From NCBI GenBank assembly GCA_030674475.1, contig JAUSCZ010000004.1, positions 1 through 54,523 on the forward strand: a stretch of DNA of 54,523 nt. Direction: 5' to 3'. The position numbers were made by a program, and so were the translations under genes. Each line of letters starts with the position of its first letter. Positions within the stretch are counted from its first letter, which is position 1. The DNA comes from Candidatus Omnitrophota bacterium (lineage in GTDB: Bacteria; Omnitrophota; Gorgyraeia; Gygaellales; UBA12090). Shown here one piece after another: positions 16,127-26,255 of the stretch. The notes below the pieces were generated by a model. It made no database searches. It had not been told where the DNA came from and saw only the letters and a program-made list of their open reading frames with translations.

Positions 16127-16175
16127 GTATTTTTTTTAAAAAAAATTTGCGAGGCTTATAATACCTTCATATACT

Positions 16176-19100
16176 TTAGGTTGAGGCTTCTGTAGGGACA
16201 GAACATTGTTCTGTCCCTACGTTAACCTTAGACTTTTTATTTTTAAAACCAGCGTAAACCACCGGCACCAGAATCAGAGTAATAAAGGTAGACAAGGAAA
16301 GGCCGCCGAGCATACTCACCCCCAGGGGCCGCCAGAGCTCGGAACCTTCGCCTTTACTTAAGGCTAAAGGAAGCATACCGAAAAGGGTAGTGATGGTGGT
16401 CATCAGCACCGGCCTGAGCCGATTAGCGCCTCCGGTAATAACCGCTTCTTTTAAAGACATACCTCCGCGACGCAGAATATTGATATAATCCACCAGGACT
16501 ATGGCGTTATTCACCACAATACCGGCCAGCATCACCAGACCCAAAAAGGCCAGCACGCTTAAACTCACTCCGGTAAGTAAAAGCCCAAAAGCCACCCCGG
16601 TCCAGGCAAAAGGCACAGAAAACATCACTATAAAAGGGTCAAGCAAAGATTCAAATTGAGCCGCCATAACCATATATACCAATAAACCGCCCAGGATAAA
16701 AAGCAGAATTAACTCCTTAAAGGCCTTTTGCTGTTCTTCAATATCCCCGCCTAAACGGACCATCATCCCTTCCGGGACATTAAGCGCCTCAACAACCTCG
16801 CGGATATCCTTAGCAATATCCCCCAGGGCGCGGCGAAAGGTATTAGCCTCTACCTTAACCACTCTTTCCTGATTCTGCCTCTCTATCTCAATGGGGCCGC
16901 TCTGCTGAACCACCTTGGCAATATTGCTTAAGCTGATTATCTTTCCGCTATCAGCGGTAAGCGGAACATCTAATATGTCTTTCATGCTCTTGCGGTCATC
17001 TTCTTTTAAACGCAGGAATATATCATACTCGTCGCCGGATTCGCGGTATTTAGTTACTGCTTTTCCGTAAAAATATGTCCTCAAGGTCTGGGCGATATTA
17101 TCCATACTCACCCCCAAAGACGAGGCCTTAAGCCTATCCACCTCCACCCGCAGTTCCGGCCGGCCAAAGTCCCGCGAGGTGCTGATATCCACCACCCCTT
17201 TTATCTTAGAGAGTTCAGCTTTTAATTCATTGGCCAGGGAGCTGGTTGCCTCCAGGTCATGGCCGAATATCTCCACGGAAACCGCCTTTCCCCCGCCAAA
17301 AAGGATTCGGGAAAAGGGGCTTCCGGCCCGGATACCCACCCTTTTTACCCCTAAAAGTCCGGTTATCTTCGGCCGGATATCCTCGGCAATCTCTTTTATC
17401 GAACGCTGGCGCTCGGCAAGCGGGCGAAGCTTAATTCCCAGGGTAATAACATTAGAGCCCAGCCGGTAGCCAAAGCCCGCGGCAAAACGGGCCGCCCCGG
17501 AGACCCCGGCCCGGTAAAACAAGGTCTGGGTCTCCGGGATATCTTTTTCAATGATAGCTTCTACCTGCTGGGCAATCTTGTGGGTCTCTTCCACTCTAGT
17601 TCCTACCGGAAGTTCTACCTGCAGGTTTAGGTCTCCGGTATCTTCCTCAGGGATAAGTTCAGTCCCGATTTTAGGAATTAACATCAGGCTAAAAATAAAC
17701 ACCCCCAAGGCAGTTAAAATAACCTTCTTTTTGTTTTCCAGGGCCCAGCTTAAAACCCGGGAATATAAACTTTCCCATCTTCCCATAAATTTAACATGGG
17801 ATGCCGGCCTCACTAATATCTTAGAACAAAGCATGGGGCTAAAGGTAAGCGCTGTAAACAGCGAGGCCAAAAGAGTAACCGTTACTATTATTGCCAGCTG
17901 TTTAAACATTATCCCGGTGATCCCGCTTAAAAAGGCCATCGGCAGAAACACGATTACCGTGGTAAAGGTAGAGGCTGAAACAGCCATTCCGACCTCGGAC
18001 GCGCCTTTTATCGCCGCCTCTTTAATAGACAGTCCCTTTTCCCGCCAGCGGAAGACATTATCCGTAACCACAATGGCATTATCCACCACCATCCCAATGG
18101 CAATGGCAAGGCTGGAAAGAGTCATAATATTAATGGTGTATCCCAGGAAATACATAAAGATAAAGGCAATAATCAGGGAGAAAGGAATGGTGAGGGCGAT
18201 GATCAGACTGGGCCTTAACTGACGCAGGAATAAAAAAACCACCAGGATGACAAAGACCCCTCCCCAGTAAATAGTCTGGCTAAGGTCATTGATGGACTGG
18301 CGGATGTGTTCAGAGCTGTCTAAGAGGACGGAGAACTTAATATCCGAAGGGAGCTTGCCGGTTAAATCCTTAATTTTTTCCCGGATTCTTTTAGCCACCT
18401 CCACGGTGTTGGCTCCGGAGCGCTTCTGGACCATCAGCATCATCCCGGTCTCTCCGTTAGCGCGGACGATCATTGTCTCTTCCTTGAAAGAGTCTTCTAC
18501 TTTAGCCACATCCTTAAGGTAGACTATCTTTTGTCCCTCGGAGGCAATAATAATATTCTTAATTTCTTCGGGTGTAGAAAATTCTCCGGGAAGGCGCAAG
18601 GTATAATCTAAGTATCCGGTCTTTAAGTTGCCCGCGGGCAAGGTGATGTTTTCTTCTCTAAGCCGCTTAGCGATTCTTTCCACGGAAAGGTTATGCCCCT
18701 GGAGCTTGGCTTTATCCAGCTCCACATTAATCTGGCGCTCCAGGCCGCCGTAGATCTGCACCGCCCCCACCCCGGGTATTCTTTTAAGATAGTCGCTGAT
18801 CTGTTTATTTACCAGATGATACAACTGCGGATAATATTCTTTAGAGGAGCTTACTCCCATAAACAGAACCGGCAGGCTGGAAGTATTAAATTTAAAGACA
18901 ATCGGAGTATCTATCTCCTCCGGGAGGCTCTTTTTGGAGAATTCAAGGCGATCCCGGATATCATTAGAGGCCTCATCTAAGTTTACCCCCCATTTAAAAC
19001 GACAGCTGACTAAGGATAGCCCTTCCTGACTGCGGGAGGTAAGCTTGTCTAAGTTAGAGATAATAGATAAGTCGTTCTCAATAATCTCGGTAACCTTAGT

Positions 19101-19280
19101 CTCCACATCCTCGGCCGAGGCCCCTTCATACACCGTAATCACCGAGATTACCGGCGGCTCAATCTCCGGCATCAGGTCAATAGGCAGTTTGCTTAGAGAA
19201 ACTACCCCCAAGACCAGGATGGCCAGGAAAATCATTATGTTAGTAACCGGGAATCGGACTCCGAATTCTGGCAGACGCAT
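16176..19280 (-). CDS. RND family efflux transporter permease (AcrB-like)
   Basis: 1034 aa; GIVVDNAIVVTDN, GIVVNNAIVLVDY, twelve-TM RND organisation. Confidence 0.95.
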   Translation of the reverse strand: MRLPEFGVRFPVTNIMIFLAILVLGVVSLSKLPIDLMPEIEPPVISVITVYEGASAEDVETKVTEIIENDLSIISNLDKLTSRSQEGLSLVSCRFKWGVNLDEASNDIRDRLEFSKKSLPEEIDTPIVFKFNTSSLPVLFMGVSSSKEYYPQLYHLVNKQISDYLKRIPGVGAVQIYGGLERQINVELDKAKLQGHNLSVERIAKRLREENITLPAGNLKTGYLDYTLRLPGEFSTPEEIKNIIIASEGQKIVYLKDVAKVEDSFKEETMIVRANGETGMMLMVQKRSGANTVEVAKRIREKIKDLTGKLPSDIKFSVLLDSSEHIRQSINDLSQTIYWGGVFVILVVFLFLRQLRPSLIIALTIPFSLIIAFIFMYFLGYTINIMTLSSLAIAIGMVVDNAIVVTDNVFRWREKGLSIKEAAIKGASEVGMAVSASTFTTVIVFLPMAFLSGITGIMFKQLAIIVTVTLLASLFTALTFSPMLCSKILVRPASHVKFMGRWESLYSRVLSWALENKKKVILTALGVFIFSLMLIPKIGTELIPEEDTGDLNLQVELPVGTRVEETHKIAQQVEAIIEKDIPETQTLFYRAGVSGAARFAAGFGYRLGSNVITLGIKLRPLAERQRSIKEIAEDIRPKITGLLGVKRVGIRAGSPFSRILFGGGKAVSVEIFGHDLEATSSLANELKAELSKIKGVVDISTSRDFGRPELRVEVDRLKASSLGVSMDNIAQTLRTYFYGKAVTKYRESGDEYDIFLRLKEDDRKSMKDILDVPLTADSGKIISLSNIAKVVQQSGPIEIERQNQERVVKVEANTFRRALGDIAKDIREVVEALNVPEGMMVRLGGDIEEQQKAFKELILLFILGGLLVYMVMAAQFESLLDPFIVMFSVPFAWTGVAFGLLLTGVSLSVLAFLGLVMLAGIVVNNAIVLVDYINILRRGGMSLKEAVITGGANRLRPVLMTTITTLFGMLPLALSKGEGSELWRPLGVSMLGGLSLSTFITLILVPVVYAGFKNKKSKVNVGTEQCSVPTEAST
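16192..16220. repeat. perfect 14-1-14 palindrome GTAGGGACAGAACA-T-TGTTCTGTCCCTAC
   Basis: Read directly; encodes the C-terminal residues of the RND pump (NVGTEQCSVPTE). Confidence 0.85.
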
Positions 19281-19315
19281 CTTTTACTTTACCTTTTTAC
19301 TTTTTCCTTTTTACT

Positions 19316-20227
19316 TTACTCTGCAACTTTCACTAAGGCCCCGTCTCTCAAGCCCTGCTGGCCAAAGACAATCACCTTTTGGTTCTCCTCTAATCCTTTA
19401 AGTATCTCTACTTTATCGTTAGAGATTCCGATTTCCACCTTAACTTTTTTTGCCTTACCGCCTTCCACTACAAAGGCATAATAACTACTGTCTTCTTTGG
19501 ATAGGGCATCCTGGGGCAGGGCCAGGACCCGCTCGCGTTTTCCGGCCAGGATATCTATCCGGGCAAACATCCCGGATTTTAATTTATTATCCGGATTGGC
19601 CAGGATTATTTCAACATCCAAGGTGCGGGTGGCGGCATCTAAAACCTCGCTTGCTTTAGAGACCTCACCGGTAAAGACCTCCCCCGGATAGCTATCCAGC
19701 TTAAGCATGGCCTTTAGCCCTTTACTAATATAGGAAATATCCTGCTCCGGGATACCTATTCTTACTACTACCTCAAGCGCGTCCACCACCAGGGCCACCG
19801 GTGTAGACTGGGCCAGGATATTTTCTCCTTTATCTAAGAAAACCTTTCCCACTATCCCATATATAGGAGAGCTGACCTTAGCCAATTCATATTTTAATCC
19901 GGTTTCATCCCTTTCCACCAAGGCCACAGTCTCGTCCTTTTGGACCTTGTCTCCTTCATTTAAGACATAGCTATCCAATTTTCCGTTGACCTTGGAATAG
20001 ACCCTGGCCTCACTCCTGGCCTTAATATTGCCGACATAAGAAAAAACCAGGTCCAAATCCTCTCTTTTTAACGAAACCGCTCGCACAGTAAGGGCCTCAA
20101 TGGCCGCGCCTTTACCTTTAAAAGACGTCTCCTTATCCGCCGGCTTAGAGAAGAATATCCGCTTTAAGAAAAATATACCCACAATGTGGGCGATGATTAA
20201 GAAAATAACCGCTTTTTTTATCTTCAC
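19316..20227 (-). CDS. RND efflux periplasmic adaptor subunit
   Basis: Lipoyl-like GKLDSYVLNEGDKVQKDETVALVE, C-terminal KVIVFGQQGLRDGALVKV; overlaps tolC start. Confidence 0.92.
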   Translation of the reverse strand: MKIKKAVIFLIIAHIVGIFFLKRIFFSKPADKETSFKGKGAAIEALTVRAVSLKREDLDLVFSYVGNIKARSEARVYSKVNGKLDSYVLNEGDKVQKDETVALVERDETGLKYELAKVSSPIYGIVGKVFLDKGENILAQSTPVALVVDALEVVVRIGIPEQDISYISKGLKAMLKLDSYPGEVFTGEVSKASEVLDAATRTLDVEIILANPDNKLKSGMFARIDILAGKRERVLALPQDALSKEDSSYYAFVVEGGKAKKVKVEIGISNDKVEILKGLEENQKVIVFGQQGLRDGALVKVAE

Positions 20228-21633
20228 CCCGCACCTTCTTTCTTATTCGTCCCCGTTGCCCTGTCCAGTCTGGCTTTAGAGACCAAGCAGTCATACAAAG
20301 CCTCTTTATGATTAAAGTCGGAAACCGCCAGACTCAAGCGGGCATCCTTTAAATCCAGCTCACTCACTATTCCTTCTTGATATTTAGTCTCTATGGTCTT
20401 TAGATTATCCTGATACACATCTATATCCATTCGCGTAGGCGCCAGCCGGGCAATAGCGCTTTTTAAGGCCAGATAGGCGTCTTTTACCTCTACCACAATC
20501 CCGGTCTTTAATTTATCTTTGAGGATTTCATCCTGTTTTAGAGTGCTGATAGCCTGCTCCACCTTAGCCTTAGTCAGCCAGCCGTCAAATATCGGCCAGC
20601 TCATTGTCCACCCAACCACATTATAATCCTGCCAGCCCTTGCCTGGGGAAAAACTAAGCGAGGTGGTGGAACGGCTGGTATAATCAAAAGAGCCGTAGAT
20701 GCTCGGCCGGTTAGCCGCCTTGGCTATTTCTATCCCGGCCTTATCAACATTCATCTGGGCTTCATATTGCCGGATCTCCTGCCTTTGGCTTAAGGCCTCT
20801 AAGATAGCCGCGTCAACCGCTAGTTCTCTGGGATGATACTCAAAATCTCCTTCTATGTCAAGACGGCTATTCTGTTCAATATAAAGAATGGACTTAAGTA
20901 ATTCCCCGGCCAGCTCTTGCTGATTACGCGCCGCTTCAGAGAGAGAATCGGCTTCAGACAGCCGGTATTCAGCCTTCTTGACCTCGCTTTCGGGAAGCTC
21001 GCCTTTTAAGTAACGCTCTTTTAAAGAATCCAGGTATCTCTGACGGTTTTCCTGAATCTCATTATTCAACCAGCTAAAGTCTTTAGCCAAAAGCAGGGTA
21101 TAAAAGGCCTCTTTTGCCTTTAATACTGTCTGGGATCGAGTATTCTCTAACACCGCCTCCTGGGCCTCTCTTTTATGTCGTGACTCCTTAAGGGTATTCA
21201 GGCTCTTTTTGCCTTTATACACATACTGCTTTAGCCCGGCGGTAAAAGAATAACTGACAATATCTTTCCTATATAAACCCCGGGTGTCCACGGCGGTCCC
21301 GCCCAGGGTCAACTCCGGCAGGAAAGCGCTCTTAGATTCCTCAATTTTCTGTTTTGCCTGGGCTAATTTTTCTTCATCCAGCAGGATATCCCGGTTGTCC
21401 CGCAAGGCTATAACTACGGCCTCATCCAGGGTTAAGACAATCTTTTCTTGCGCGCAAAATGCCGAAGGCAAGACGCAGAAAGAGAAAATAAAAACAAGAC
21501 TTAATGACACTAAAAGTTCTAAGCTGTCATTGCGAGCGAAGCGAAGCAATCTCTTTAACAAAAGATTGCTTCGTCGTCCCGATGAATGCCAGGACTCCTC
21601 GCAATGACAATTAGCGTAATTAGCTATGCCCAT
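20224..21633 (-). CDS. TolC family outer membrane protein
   Basis: LTLDEAVVIALRDNRDILLDEEKLAQAK; follows a signal peptide; N-terminus contains repeat-derived sequence. Confidence 0.9.
   Translation of the reverse strand: MGIANYANCHCEESWHSSGRRSNLLLKRLLRFARNDSLELLVSLSLVFIFSFCVLPSAFCAQEKIVLTLDEAVVIALRDNRDILLDEEKLAQAKQKIEESKSAFLPELTLGGTAVDTRGLYRKDIVSYSFTAGLKQYVYKGKKSLNTLKESRHKREAQEAVLENTRSQTVLKAKEAFYTLLLAKDFSWLNNEIQENRQRYLDSLKERYLKGELPESEVKKAEYRLSEADSLSEAARNQQELAGELLKSILYIEQNSRLDIEGDFEYHPRELAVDAAILEALSQRQEIRQYEAQMNVDKAGIEIAKAANRPSIYGSFDYTSRSTTSLSFSPGKGWQDYNVVGWTMSWPIFDGWLTKAKVEQAISTLKQDEILKDKLKTGIVVEVKDAYLALKSAIARLAPTRMDIDVYQDNLKTIETKYQEGIVSELDLKDARLSLAVSDFNHKEALYDCLVSKARLDRATGTNKKEGAG
21525..21609. 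repeat. REP-like element inside the 5' end of the TolC ORF
   Basis: TGTCATTGCGAG ... CTCGCAATGACA 12-bp perfect terminal inverted repeats; translated as CHCEESWHSSGRRSNLLLKRLLRFARND. Confidence 0.85.
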
Positions 21634-22072
21634 CTTTTTTTAAATGCTGGTGTATCTTGGTTAAGATTTCCAGGTATTTCTTCCGGTCCTCGGCGCTTAA
21701 GTGGCCGAACATATCCATAATGGCTTTGTGCCGGGCGCGGTTATGCCGTTGGATGACCTTTCTTCCTTTAGCGGTAATGCTGATGTTAACTACCCTGCGG
21801 TCACCGGGAACACTGCCGCGCAGAACAAAACCGCTCTTTACCAGCTTATCCGCGATTCCGGTAACCGCGGCCATACTTACCGACAGATGCCCGGCCAGCT
21901 CCCCCATACGCATTGAGGGCCTGTCTTTTAATACATCCAGGATAAAAACCTGGGGCAAAGAGATATTGCCCTGGACCACCTCTTTAGTCTGGCGCTTCAA
22001 GAATTTGCGCATAACGTCCGAGAGCATCCTTGAGACATCGTCGGCAAACCGGACAATCGTATCGTGCGGCAT
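21620..22072 (-). CDS. MarR family transcriptional regulator
   Basis: LAGHLSVSMAAVTGIADKLVKSGFVLRGSVPGDRRVVNISITAKGRKV winged-helix signature. Confidence 0.92.
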   Translation of the reverse strand: MPHDTIVRFADDVSRMLSDVMRKFLKRQTKEVVQGNISLPQVFILDVLKDRPSMRMGELAGHLSVSMAAVTGIADKLVKSGFVLRGSVPGDRRVVNISITAKGRKVIQRHNRARHKAIMDMFGHLSAEDRKKYLEILTKIHQHLKKDGHS

Positions 22073-22162
22073 ATTTAACTTAAATAATATTTAACTATAT
22101 TAACTATTTAGCAACTAAAATATATCATAAAATTAAAGGCTTGTCAAGGGCGGAGGTTAAGT

Positions 22163-22337
22163 ACAGTTCAGCTTCTGGAAGTAAATCAGATTGTCATTCC
22201 CGCGAAAGCCAGCGGCCTTGCCGCTAGGCAGGCGGGAATCCACTACGAGATTAATGTTTTACCTGGATTCCCGATTAAAGCATTCGGGAATGACAAATTC
22301 TTATATCTCGTCGGAGCACTTCCAAGAGCTGAACTGT
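22163..22337. repeat. nested palindromic element (outer 20-bp inverted repeats, inner REP 22191-22296)
   Basis: ACAGTTCAGCTTCTGGAAGT (22163-22182) vs ACTTCCAAGAGCTGAACTGT (22318-22337), 18/20 complementary; inner TTGTCATTCCCG...CGGGAATGACAA. Confidence 0.8.
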
Positions 22338-22339
22338 TA

Positions 22340-22855
22340 CTATATCTTCTCTGCCAGGCGGGTGATGAATTTTATTTCGGCATCCAGGAGTTCCTGATTA
22401 TGCTCAAAGATGGCAGAGAGGTTAGGAGAGGGTAGAGATTGGCTGATTTTTAAATCCTGGATGGATTTCTTTAAGCGGTTAAGCAGTTTAATCCGGATCT
22501 GAAGATAATGCCTCTTAGGCTGAACGGGGATATGGTGCAGAAAATACAAAGATAAGTCAATGCTGAAATAGGGTTTTTCAATAGTGAGGATATTGCTTAA
22601 TAAAAGTTTTTTGAATTCGTCTTTTCCTTTTTGGGTAATCTTATAGGTATATTTAAGGGGGCGGTTTCCTTCTTTGCCCGATACCTGGGTAACCAGGCCG
22701 TTCTTAAGCATCTTCTGAAGAGGATAATATATAGAGTCGGTTTTTATTAACCCGGTAAAGGTAACCGAAATATCCCGCGTCAGCTTCTTTAATTGATAGC
22801 CGTGTTTGGGGCCATCCTGAAGAAGTCCTAAGAATAATAGCTCTTGTTCTTTCAT
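22340..22855 (-). CDS. PadR family transcriptional regulator
   Basis: LFLGLLQDGPKHGYQLKKLTRDI ... GNRPLKYTYKITQKGKDEFKKLL. Confidence 0.88.
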   Translation of the reverse strand: MKEQELLFLGLLQDGPKHGYQLKKLTRDISVTFTGLIKTDSIYYPLQKMLKNGLVTQVSGKEGNRPLKYTYKITQKGKDEFKKLLLSNILTIEKPYFSIDLSLYFLHHIPVQPKRHYLQIRIKLLNRLKKSIQDLKISQSLPSPNLSAIFEHNQELLDAEIKFITRLAEKI

Positions 22856-22925
22856 TTAATAGACACGGATAATCACGGATTAAAACGCACGAATAAAATC
22901 TGCGCTAATTCGCGTTTACCAAAAA

Positions 22926-23861
22926 CTAATTTACAAAGACGCCCATTTTACGGAATTTTTGATAGCGTAAAGGAATGAGCTTATCGGCGGGTATCTGCTT
23001 TAATTCCTGGAGGTGTTTTTTTAGAACTGCCTTTAAGTTTTTGCCGGATATCTGGGGGTCGCGATGGGCTCCGCCTTGCGGCTCGGGAATAATATCATCA
23101 ATAATCCCCAGCTTGAGCAGTTCGGGCGCGGTTAATTTCAAGGCCTCAGCCGCGAACTCCGCCTTAGCTGAATCTTTCCAAAGGATTGCCGCGCAGCCTT
23201 CGGGCGAGATAACCGAGTAATAAGCATTCTCCATCACGCAGACCCGGTCGCCTATGCCAATACCTAAGGCCCCTCCGGAGCCGCCTTCACCGATCACCGC
23301 CACTACTATCGGCACCGCGATATCCGACATCTCCCTCAAATTTAAGGCGATGGCCTGGGCCTGGCCTCTTTCTTCCGCTCCGACTCCGGGATACGCCCCA
23401 GGGGTATCCACCAGGGTAATTATAGGAACGCCAAACTTCTGGGCTAATTGCATCAGGCGCAGGGCCTTACGATAGCCTTCGGGATGGGCACAGCCGAAAT
23501 TGCGCATCAGATTTTCTTTGGTATCCCTCCCTTTTTGATGCCCCATAACCAAAACCTTCTCGCCGTCAAGCTTGGCTAAACCCGCGATTAAGGCTTTATC
23601 GTCGCCAAAAAGCCTGTCACCGTGAAGCTCATAAAAATCGGTGAAGATCGTATTGATATAATCCAGAGTATAGGGGCGGTTGGGATGCCGGGCAATTTTT
23701 ACCTTCTGCCAGGGAGTGAGATTCTGGTAAGTATCACCCTTCTTTTTCTCCAGCTCTATCTCCAGGCGCCTAATTACCTCCTTATCCGCGGTAATATGCC
23801 TGAGCTCTTCAATCTTTCTTTCCAGTTCTAATATTGGGCGTTCAAAGTCTAAACCAGCCAT
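22926..23861 (-). CDS. accA: acetyl-CoA carboxylase carboxyltransferase subunit alpha
   Basis: [74 protein letters not shown]. Confidence 0.97.
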   Translation of the reverse strand: MAGLDFERPILELERKIEELRHITADKEVIRRLEIELEKKKGDTYQNLTPWQKVKIARHPNRPYTLDYINTIFTDFYELHGDRLFGDDKALIAGLAKLDGEKVLVMGHQKGRDTKENLMRNFGCAHPEGYRKALRLMQLAQKFGVPIITLVDTPGAYPGVGAEERGQAQAIALNLREMSDIAVPIVVAVIGEGGSGGALGIGIGDRVCVMENAYYSVISPEGCAAILWKDSAKAEFAAEALKLTAPELLKLGIIDDIIPEPQGGAHRDPQISGKNLKAVLKKHLQELKQIPADKLIPLRYQKFRKMGVFVN

Positions 23862-23948
23862 ATTTTTAGTTTATAGTTTCCGCCGAAGGCGGACCAGCCT
23901 ACGGCTGACATAGTTGATAGTTTATGGTTTATAGCTAAAAGATACAGT

Positions 23949-24782
23949 TTAATCAACGATGGTAACCTCAGTGCCTTGAGGCAGAAAGGTATATAATTCT
24001 TCAACTTCGTTATTCAGCATCCGCACGCATCCGGCAGTGGCCTGCTTGCCGATACTCTCGGGTGAGGTGGTACCGTGGATACCGTAACCCTCAAGGTCAA
24101 AACCCATCCATCTGGTGCCTAAGATATTTTCCGGTGAGTCCGGAGGGACTACTGCCCCGGATTTATACCAAACCGGATTAACCAGTTTGGTGGTTATTTT
24201 AAAGGTGCCTACAGGGGTAGAATTGTTTAAACCGGTTGAGACGTTGTAGGTCTTGATTATCTCATCGTTACATTTAAGCATCAGGATATTCTGGGATTTA
24301 TCCGTCAGGACGCTGAATTTTCCGGTCCAGATTTTAAGCTTCTTCCCCGGGTTTATCTTATCCGAAGCAAGGTTATTGATTCTTTTTATCAAGTCTATAG
24401 TGGTATAAAACTGCTTGGATATCTTAGTCAGGTTATCCAGTGGCTGGATGATATATTCCTGGCTTAAGCCGGGGACAGCCTGGGAAGAAAGAATAATCTT
24501 AATATTGGTCTCATCTAATTTCTTCTGCCAGGTCCCCACATCCTTATTTCCGGAAAAATCATTAATCAGTTTTTGATAGACGGATTTTAGGCCCACAAAG
24601 TCGGACTTCTTTTCCAATTCCACTGCCTCAGCCAAAAGCGGAGCTTCGGTTTCGGTTTTAAACTGAACCTCGTTTTCTAATGCTATGTCCTTCTTCGTTT
24701 GGTTAAATTTAAAAACCGCTGCCGCCGTCAAAGCCGCGATGAAGATTATGCCCGCGATAATAAATATAAGCCTATTTTTCAC
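23949..24782 (-). CDS. L,D-transpeptidase (YkuD) with LysM-like segment
   Basis: GIHGTTSPESIGKQATAGCVRMLN catalytic motif; likely GTG start at 24782 after GGAGG. Confidence 0.88.
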   Translation of the reverse strand: MKNRLIFIIAGIIFIAALTAAAVFKFNQTKKDIALENEVQFKTETEAPLLAEAVELEKKSDFVGLKSVYQKLINDFSGNKDVGTWQKKLDETNIKIILSSQAVPGLSQEYIIQPLDNLTKISKQFYTTIDLIKRINNLASDKINPGKKLKIWTGKFSVLTDKSQNILMLKCNDEIIKTYNVSTGLNNSTPVGTFKITTKLVNPVWYKSGAVVPPDSPENILGTRWMGFDLEGYGIHGTTSPESIGKQATAGCVRMLNNEVEELYTFLPQGTEVTIVD

Positions 24783-24842
24783 TAAAGCCTCCTCTTCTTG
24801 CCAAAAACATAAAGGCCGCAAAAACCTGAAAATTTAAATAAA

Positions 24843-25292
24843 TTAATATAGCGCTATAGCAATCAACGCCCCGATAATTGAGCCGGCCAAAACCTGAATC
24901 GGGGTATGGCCCAACAATTCCCTGACCTTACCTTCTTTAATTTTACCCTGGAAATAAATATCCTCCAGGATTTTATTCAATATTTCCGCCTGTTCCCCGG
25001 CGGAACGGCGCACCCCCTGGGCGTCAAACATAGTTACTATCGCGAAGACAAAAGCCAGGGCGAAAATCGGAGAGGAAAAACCTAATTCTAACCCGCTGGA
25101 AAGAGCCAGAGAGGTGGCCCCGGCGGCGTGAGACGAGGGCATGCCGCCAGTTCCGATAAGCCAGCGGAAGTTAAATTTCTTCTCCCGAATCACCCCCAGG
25201 GTAACCTTGACCGTCTGGGTAAAAATCCAGGCCATAATGGTTACCGAAAGGATATGATTTTTCATAAAAAAATTGATAAATGTTTCTCTCAT
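24843..25292 (-). CDS. divergent PAP2 family protein (DUF212)
   Basis: GGMPSSHAAGATSLALSSG, FDAQGVRRSAGEQAEILNKI. Confidence 0.88.
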   Translation of the reverse strand: MRETFINFFMKNHILSVTIMAWIFTQTVKVTLGVIREKKFNFRWLIGTGGMPSSHAAGATSLALSSGLELGFSSPIFALAFVFAIVTMFDAQGVRRSAGEQAEILNKILEDIYFQGKIKEGKVRELLGHTPIQVLAGSIIGALIAIALY

Positions 25293-25915
25293 AATAATGG
25301 CTTCACCTCGATTTTTACCCGGCCTTTGTAAGTAGGAACGCCGTTCTTAATAATAAAACCGGAATTGCCGTTTATGCCTTCCTCATCCCAAGACTGTTTC
25401 TCTTCTTTAAACCGCATTGGCTTAAGCTTGTAATTATATCCGGACTTATTCGTCTTGAGCTTAAGCTTGAGCTCAGCAATCGCCTTTTTTAATTCCAAGA
25501 CTGAATTCAAGCGAGCCTCAAGCTCAATGTTTTTACCCAGCAAAGCGTCTAATTTATCCTGGGTTTGAGCCAGTTCTTCCTTAACCCTGGAATTATGGCT
25601 CTCCATAGACTCAATTTCTTTGACTAAAGAAAAAATGTGTTCCTGGAGTTGGGAGTTTTTGGCGTTAAGATTGAGGTTGGCTTCCTTGGTCTCTTTAAGG
25701 CTATCGCTAAGGACAGCTTTCTCCTCATCCAGCTTTTGGCGCAGTTCGGTTTCCTGCCTAAGATTACCTTCTAAAAATCCCACCTGTATCTTTACTTCCT
25801 TAAGCTGAGATTCTATCTTTTTCTTCTCCTGGATGAGATTTATATAGCGCAAGGTAAGAAAAAATCCGCCAAAAACAAAAAAACATCCTAATAAAAATAT
25901 AGTCTTCTTGGGCAT
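25289..25915 (-). CDS. single-TM coiled-coil protein
   Basis: N-terminal TM followed by long heptad-rich helix; overlaps the DUF212 start (ATGA). Confidence 0.6.
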   Translation of the reverse strand: MPKKTIFLLGCFFVFGGFFLTLRYINLIQEKKKIESQLKEVKIQVGFLEGNLRQETELRQKLDEEKAVLSDSLKETKEANLNLNAKNSQLQEHIFSLVKEIESMESHNSRVKEELAQTQDKLDALLGKNIELEARLNSVLELKKAIAELKLKLKTNKSGYNYKLKPMRFKEEKQSWDEEGINGNSGFIIKNGVPTYKGRVKIEVKPLL

Positions 25916-26048
25916 AAAATCTTTATCCTGCGCCTTCTATCGGAGTTTAATGCCCCGATTAGAAGGCGCGGGATTTATTTTCTTGATTGTAAGGTATTTT
26001 TATGTTACCTTAAATTATAACTCATTCAATCCCTTTTGCAAGGTTTTT

Positions 26049-26198
26049 GTAATCAGTCAGTAAGCGAGAGTAAATATTTTCCCGCTATTCCTCTCCCCTC
26101 GTGGGAGAGGTTAGAAATCCTCCCCTTACCAAGGGGAGGCCGGGAGGGGTTAGGTGAGGGGAAAAATTGCGAGTTTTCCCTGATAACTGACCGATTAC
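26049..26198. repeat. MITE-like element with terminal inverted repeats and internal palindromes
   Basis: GTAATCAGTCAGT (26049-26061) vs ACTGACCGATTAC (26186-26198); internal CCTCCCCTTACCAAGGGGAGG (26119-26139). Confidence 0.6.
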
Positions 26199-26255
26199 AG
26201 ATTTTTTAACCTAAAAACGCCTTCCTGATGAGTAAACATAACAAATCCGGGTTAA

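Noticed and set aside
17551-18222. 223 aa plus-strand ORF opposite the RND permease
   Set aside because: Antisense to a strongly conserved transporter gene; composition is typical of reverse-frame translation.
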